From Acidobacteriota bacterium (GTDB taxonomy: Bacteria > Acidobacteriota > Terriglobia > Acidoferrales > UBA7541): 9,051 bases of DNA. This document shows, one piece after another, positions 5,826 to 9,051 of the stretch. Each line of letters begins with the position of its first letter. The stretch's first letter is position 1. Both the position numbers and the translations under genes were made by a program. The stretch covers positions 1 through 9,051 of the forward strand of contig JAFAZL010000800.1 of the NCBI GenBank assembly GCA_019239815.1. The letters run 5' to 3'. Below the pieces are notes generated by a model. It worked only from the letters and a program-made list of their open reading frames with translations, searched no databases and was not told the origin of the DNA.

Positions 5826-6026
5826 ATGATTGGCTTCCGAGTCAAGACCGACGAAGAGCTTGGCGCCGAATTTGCGGCGCTCACTGACAAGCAATTGATT
5901 GAAACCGGCCGGATGCTCGGGGAATTTGCGAAGCCAAGGCCAGGTCAAGGGCCGGATCAGGACTGGTTGCGACAGCTCAAACTAGCTCGTGAAGAATGGC
6001 GCAGGCGTCATCCGAAAAACGACTAG
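5826..6026 (+). CDS. Small conserved-looking protein, intact copy of a duplicated gene
   Basis: I do not recognise the family. I choose the ATG at 5826 (66 residues) because GAGAGGG precedes it. The open frame back to 5745 would overlap the divergent gene's start. The product begins MIGFRVKTDEELGAEFAAL and continues through LIETGRMLGEF, a KPRPGQGPDQ turn and DWLRQLKLAREEWRRRHPK. It is highly charged, mostly helical in appearance, with a proline/glycine-rich hinge at about residues 36-43, and has no secretion signal. Its second half matches the truncated copy at 4452-4631 in 27 of 37 positions. The retained similarity in FAKP, PGQG, WLRQL and RHPK suggests these residues were under selection. 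The two copies bracket the split gene and the TraB-like gene. Its expression may be limited by the hairpin over its ribosome binding site. Confidence 0.65.
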   Translation: MIGFRVKTDEELGAEFAALTDKQLIETGRMLGEFAKPRPGQGPDQDWLRQLKLAREEWRRRHPKND

Positions 6027-6108
6027 GGGGTCAGCCTTTGCCTAGCCACCGCGAGTGAGTTTTCAAGTGCATTGAAAGCCCCCGTGAAGAACAGACAACC
6101 CTGGCTGA

Positions 6109-6309
6109 ATAGGGCCTGCATGCAAGTTTCCTAATACCTTCGAGAAACGGGGCACACTACGAACTCGTGTCGCCGGTGGTTACTTGAGTGGCTATTCTGT
6201 CTTCTCTGACGGGCTGGGGGAATTTCTCGATTGGTTGAATTCTATTCCAGTCGGTCCGCCCCTCGAAGTTGTCACAGCCACAGTCGGTGGCGTGCCCGTT
6301 CCGAACTAG
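6109..6309 (+). pseudogene. Start-less reading frame remnant ahead of the lipoprotein gene
   Basis: After a TGA at 6106-6108, a frame of 66 sense codons runs to TAG at 6307-6309, only three bases before the lipoprotein ATG. The later part reads like true protein: GGYLSGYSVF, then EFLDWLNSIPVGPP and EVVTATVGGVPVPN at the end. There is no ATG or GTG near its beginning; a TTG at 6184 is the only plausible start and has no good ribosome binding site. It resembles the C-terminal end of a larger protein whose 5' part has been lost. I cannot name the parent. The immediate contact with the lipoprotein gene, which lacks its own clear ribosome binding site, suggests the two were once coupled. Confidence 0.4.
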
Positions 6310-6312
6310 CGC

Positions 6313-7404
6313 ATGGACCTTTGGAAAATCCCTTTATCGATCTTCATTTCGATCGCCTTGGTCGGTCTAACTGGATGTTCAAACGGCCAAGATTCTAGGC
6401 CATCAGGTGTTTTGGACTTGCGTCAATACGGCGCCAGGATCCAAGCATGGAGTGATCCCGTAGTTTCTTATAACCAAATCGCGTTCCTATCTAACCAGTA
6501 TTTATTGGTGACCCTCAATCAACGAAACTTCACGCAATCCGTTGAATTGTCGAAAACCGACCTTCCTCCGTCTTTGCTTTTGCTGTACGACGTGAGTCAG
6601 AACGCCGTTGTGTCGTCGACCAAAATCCAAGTCGAAAAAGAATCACTATCAATTCAACCTCTCGCGAACACTCAGTTCCTTCTTTGGAACAGATCAGGTT
6701 TTCGAGTATGTGGCGCAGATCTTGCCTGTGGGAAACCGATCTTGGTTGAGAGTGATGGTCCAATACTTGTGTCTCCTGGAGGCACATCATTTGTCGTTGG
6801 CGGATACGGAGAAAACCAGACGGTAGTCGCCAGCAGTTCATTGATGAAAACTGGCCGATACTCATCAAAGGACTCGCCACTGGTACCCGGGGATGGTGCG
6901 ATTCTACTGCGCCGCGAACCTGAGCAAGAGCTCATTCTCAAAAGAGACAACATGCCGGAGAAACAGCTGCCCTTCATCGAGGGCTCTGGCAGTATGGGAT
7001 ATCTCCTAAGTTCCCGCTTTTTGAATGAGACGACTATCGGCATTAGCGAAGCGGATGAGAGTCTCCTGGTTGCAGACGTGGAGGGGAGGCCCCTTTACAG
7101 AATTAACGTATATCCGTGGTACCGTGGCACTGCGCTTCTTACTACCGCGCTGGGTAAAAGATTCGGGGTTCGCGACTCTACATACACGCCCTGGAACTCT
7201 TTCATTCATTTCTATGACTTCAATAGGCCACACAACGTTGAGAGAGTCCGGATATATGAGGTCGAAACAGCACGAGAACTGTTCGAGCTACATTGGGATC
7301 CCCGTCCATACAACAATCGGCTGGCACTTCCGGCGCTGTCTCCCGATGGCCATCATCTCGCTCTAATCCGCCACGGTTCTCTCGAACTGTATGACATTCC
7401 TTGA
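6313..7404 (+). CDS. Lipoprotein with propeller-like C-terminus, unknown function
   Basis: The 363-residue protein has a lipoprotein signal: a hydrophobic stretch at about 6-19 ending in the lipobox LTGC with Cys22. Ser at +2 favours the outer membrane under the Lol rule. The rest is beta-rich and low in charge clusters. The end, LSPDGHHLALIRHGSLELYD, has the SPDG-x-x-LA pattern of WD40/PD40-type beta-propeller blades. Similar blades may be YNQIAFLSNQYLLVTLN (56-72) and VSPGGTSFVVGGYG (152-165), so a propeller fold with several degenerate blades is plausible. No enzyme motif is seen. Cysteines occur at CGADLAC (about 133-139). There is no clear ribosome binding site; translation may depend on the frame ending at 6309. 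The next gene follows after 30 bases, so they are likely co-transcribed. The style recalls secreted Acidobacteriota proteins, which is an impression rather than a match. Confidence 0.75.
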   Translation: MDLWKIPLSIFISIALVGLTGCSNGQDSRPSGVLDLRQYGARIQAWSDPVVSYNQIAFLSNQYLLVTLNQRNFTQSVELSKTDLPPSLLLLYDVSQNAVVSSTKIQVEKESLSIQPLANTQFLLWNRSGFRVCGADLACGKPILVESDGPILVSPGGTSFVVGGYGENQTVVASSSLMKTGRYSSKDSPLVPGDGAILLRREPEQELILKRDNMPEKQLPFIEGSGSMGYLLSSRFLNETTIGISEADESLLVADVEGRPLYRINVYPWYRGTALLTTALGKRFGVRDSTYTPWNSFIHFYDFNRPHNVERVRIYEVETARELFELHWDPRPYNNRLALPALSPDGHHLALIRHGSLELYDIP

Positions 7405-7434
7405 TTCACATTCTCGCGAGCGGGGGAAAGCTTA

Positions 7435-8286
7435 ATGCGGAATTTTCACGGTCATTGGAATTCATCTGTGTCGGGGATCTGCGGCACTCGAATCAAGAGT
7501 TCGTTTCTTGGGATCCCGACTGCCCTCATGGGTGCTTTGTTCGCTCTTCTTCCATCGGGGAGTAGCCAACGTCTCTTCGCGCAGCAACTTGACGCTGCTC
7601 AGCAAGCTACGAAAATATCGAAGCTTACGAGCGACTGGCTGGACGGAAAGCTTTCAACACCGGGTGCAAACGGTAAACTCCGGGAGATCGCGCGTTCAAC
7701 CCAAGACGGTAAACTCAAAGTCACCTACAATCTATTTGTTGACGGTGCGCCTAGGGACCAAAACTACTCTCTGCTCTCTTGGCCCATCACCTCTGCCAAA
7801 CCTGACGAGCAAATGAAAGGCTTAAGTCTGAATCGCGACGGCGTGATCGTGTGCGCGGGCAAAACGTCAGAACAGTGCAGAGGCGAGAAAGAAGATGATC
7901 CCGTCAATTTGACTCTTTTTCCTACGCCCGGTGAGGTTGTTCGCTTGGCATTGGTATCCTCCGACTTGAAGACAAAAATCTTTATCGGCATTGTTCCCGA
8001 CCCAATCATCACGAACAGTGGCACTTGCAGTTTGGAAGTCATTCGGCTAACACCACATTTCGAGTTAGCCCTGATGCGAGCCAAAGGTTACGTCGACAAT
8101 GAAACCTTGTCATTTTTCTCAAAATCATACGATGAGTCAAAAAGACAGGATGTGAAGGCAGACGGCGAAGGGAATTTTGTCCTGGCACTGCTACCATTTG
8201 TGAAGGGCCGGCGGCACGGCAAAACTGACCTATCGTTAAAGGGTGCGACGTGCGCAGCCATGCTTTCATTTGAGTGGGGAGAGTGA
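7435..8286 (+). CDS. Secreted protein of unknown function
   Basis: The 283-residue product carries an N-terminal export signal with an unusually long n-region. A hydrophobic core lies at about 24-40 (FLGIPTALMGALFALLP), with possible cleavage after RLFA (residue 49), just before QQLDAAQQ. The mature part contains KLTSDWLDGKLSTPGANGKL (62-81) and KLKVTYNLFVDGAPRDQNYS (92-111). It then has alternating beta-strand-like segments and a pair of cysteines in VIVCAGKTSEQCRG (138-151) that could form a disulphide. I do not recognise a catalytic motif or family. The ATG at 7435 has GGGGGAAAG just upstream; an internal ATG at codon 32 would lose most of the signal. It lies 30 bases after the lipoprotein gene on the same strand, so both products may act together at the cell envelope. 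Confidence 0.75.
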   Translation: MRNFHGHWNSSVSGICGTRIKSSFLGIPTALMGALFALLPSGSSQRLFAQQLDAAQQATKISKLTSDWLDGKLSTPGANGKLREIARSTQDGKLKVTYNLFVDGAPRDQNYSLLSWPITSAKPDEQMKGLSLNRDGVIVCAGKTSEQCRGEKEDDPVNLTLFPTPGEVVRLALVSSDLKTKIFIGIVPDPIITNSGTCSLEVIRLTPHFELALMRAKGYVDNETLSFFSKSYDESKRQDVKADGEGNFVLALLPFVKGRRHGKTDLSLKGATCAAMLSFEWGE

Positions 8287-8422
8287 GATCCCAACCAGGT
8301 TTGAGGTGTAACTCGGTATGAATCCTTGAACCAAACCCCCGCCGAACACAGAGGGTTCCTGAGGCTCCTCCGTTGTTGTTGAAACCCGCGTCTTAAAAAA
8401 CAGTTCAAATTTTCGACAAACG

Positions 8423-8574
8423 GTCCTTTGCTGAAAGGACAGTCTCCGACTTTTGGAAAGCCGCAAGTGACATCAAATCACTCGGCGGTCGGAGCGGTTC
8501 TGTCGGGGTTTCCCGAAAGACTCATCGCCAGACGGTTTTGGAAAGACTGACGAATCAACGGTCTCTGCGAGAGA
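8423..8574. ncRNA. Hairpin cluster, candidate structured RNA
   Basis: Four stems lie in about 150 bases. GTCCTTT-GCTG-AAAGGAC (8423-8440) is a perfect 7-bp hairpin. CTCCGAC (8444-8450) pairs perfectly with GTCGGAG (8488-8494) and encloses AGTGA-CATCAAA-TCACT (8466-8482). TCGGG-GTTT-CCCGA is at 8503-8516, and TCTCT-GCG-AGAGA at 8562-8574. No promoter or terminator clearly bounds them, and the strand cannot be decided. No known RNA family is recognised. Confidence 0.25.
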
Positions 8575-8820
8575 GTCGGACGCTCGGCTCTAAGGGAATT
8601 CGGGGTAGCAGCGGAGATCGAATCGGACGGCATCTACTGGTTAGCCGGTTTGTCAGGGGCATATCGTATAGAGTCGTCCGATGAAAACACCGTGGATTCG
8701 ATTACGTCTGTGCCGCCGGTAGTTTGGCGTCGATGTATCGGGGCCTTGGTGCGAGCTGACGAAACGAATTCCGACTGCGTCGAACTCACAGAGCGCCCCG
8801 GGGCCGATTTCACCGTCTGA
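8551..8820 (+). pseudogene. Start-less open frame, possible gene remnant
   Basis: From the TGA at 8548-8550 to the TGA at 8818-8820 the frame stays open for 89 codons. Its middle looks protein-like (SALREFGVAAEIESDGIYWL, then RIESSDENTVDSITSVPPVV). No ATG, GTG or good TTG starts it near its beginning. It could be a decayed gene fragment or chance. The antisense frame over 8634-8885 is less protein-like, with many Arg, Thr and Ser. Confidence 0.2.
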
Positions 8821-8885
8821 GTGCATGTTTTTGGCTGCCGACGACCATCCCAGAACCGGCTTGGTGCCGCGCTATGTCTTGCCAA

Positions 8886-9051
8886 TCAGAGATCCCAGTA
8901 CGAAATCCGGACGATCCCTTCTGAATCGAGGAGTTCTGAAGCTGCCTTGGAGGTCAACAAGTCAAGTTCTCTGACACGACTTTCGCGAAGGCGTGTCTTC
9001 ACCGAATCTAGCGCTTGGTCGACATGACCCGGATGGCTAACCAACTCCCAC
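8886..9051 (-). CDS. ChbG/HpnK (YdjC-like) deacetylase, C-terminal part
   Basis: A minus-strand frame enters at the right edge (first full codon at 9050) and ends in TGA at 8886-8888, giving 54 visible residues. It opens with WELVSHPGHVDQAL, matching the C-terminal E-x-x-x-HPG-x-x-D motif of the ChbG/HpnK/YdjC family; its His is one of the metal-site residues in that family. It continues with the usual helix RESRVRELDLLTS, then SELLDSEGIVRISYWDL, close to the family's customary ending GI-x-LISY-x-DL. Family members remove acetyl groups from sugars such as chito-oligosaccharides or hopanoid-linked glucosamine; the substrate here cannot be decided. The visible end is intact and of normal spacing. 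The start and the N-terminal catalytic Asp lie outside the window. It is convergent with the secreted-protein gene. Confidence 0.82.
   Translation of the reverse strand, partial: WELVSHPGHVDQALDSVKTRLRESRVRELDLLTSKAASELLDSEGIVRISYWDL

Larger units (their letters stand above)
8287..8885. other. 599-base stretch without a convincing gene
   Basis: No frame here has both a credible start and protein-like content throughout. It contains a cluster of hairpins (8423-8574) and one start-less open frame (8551-8820). The 10-base word TTTTGGAAAG occurs twice (8451-8460 and 8536-8545). It separates two convergent genes, yet I see no hairpin with a T tract that would qualify as a terminator. Confidence 0.5.

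Noticed and set aside
2960..6310. Defence or toxin-antitoxin system as the identity of the middle region
   Set aside because: No nuclease, reverse transcriptase, kinase, toxin or antitoxin motif could be recognised; DUF4238 alone does not establish such a role.
8423..8440. GTCCTTT/AAAGGAC hairpin as a Rho-independent terminator of the secreted-protein gene
   Set aside because: No T tract follows on the plus strand and it lies about 140 bases after the stop codon.
8634..8885. 83-residue minus-strand ORF next to the deacetylase end
   Set aside because: Biased toward Arg, Ser and Thr, without a recognisable motif or ribosome binding site; the opposite strand frame is somewhat more protein-like.

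Overview
The window looks like chromosomal DNA from a moderately G+C-rich Gram-negative bacterium. A soil-type Acidobacteriota member (Koribacter-like) is my best guess. It rests on the general style of the secreted and lipoprotein genes at the right, on the mix of families, and on a tRNA gene with an encoded CCA end. No taxonomic marker gene is present, so the assignment is tentative.

Left third (1-2960), conserved core. Two overlapping genes encode the paired inner-membrane permeases of a DppBC/OppBC-type peptide ABC importer (22-942 and 939-1808). The final codons of an upstream gene overlap the first. The substrate-binding protein and ATPases would lie outside the window. A convergent gene (1868-2659, minus) encodes a DUF62 S-adenosylmethionine hydrolase with its presumed catalytic Asp, Arg and His in place. 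A tRNA-Gly(CCC) gene follows at 2886-2959.

Middle (2960-6310), a patchwork of small, mostly unrecognised and partly broken genes directly downstream of the tRNA. It holds a small basic protein with a GRRPGAGRKP segment, a DUF4238 protein with a possible 25-codon leader ORF, and a truncated copy of a small protein. It also holds a minus-strand gene split by an in-frame TAA, a small protein with a loose TraB/Tiki-like motif layout, the intact copy of the duplicated small protein (its ribosome binding site lies in a hairpin), and a start-less reading frame that ends 3 bases before the next gene. This is what an accessory-gene insertion point with ongoing decay looks like. No integrase, transposase or matching tRNA-end repeat is visible, so an island is inference only.

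Right third (6313-9051). A lipoprotein with a propeller-like C-terminus and a secreted protein of unknown function form a probable two-gene operon. These genes look visibly less G+C-rich than the permeases. A roughly 600-base stretch without a convincing gene contains several closely packed hairpins. At the right edge, on the minus strand, is the 3' end of a ChbG/HpnK (YdjC-like) deacetylase gene with no start in the window.

I see no CRISPR array, complete mobile element or rRNA. I found no fully convincing new system. The best leads are the duplicated small gene, the nonsense-split gene and the hairpin over a ribosome binding site, all between 4450 and 6030.
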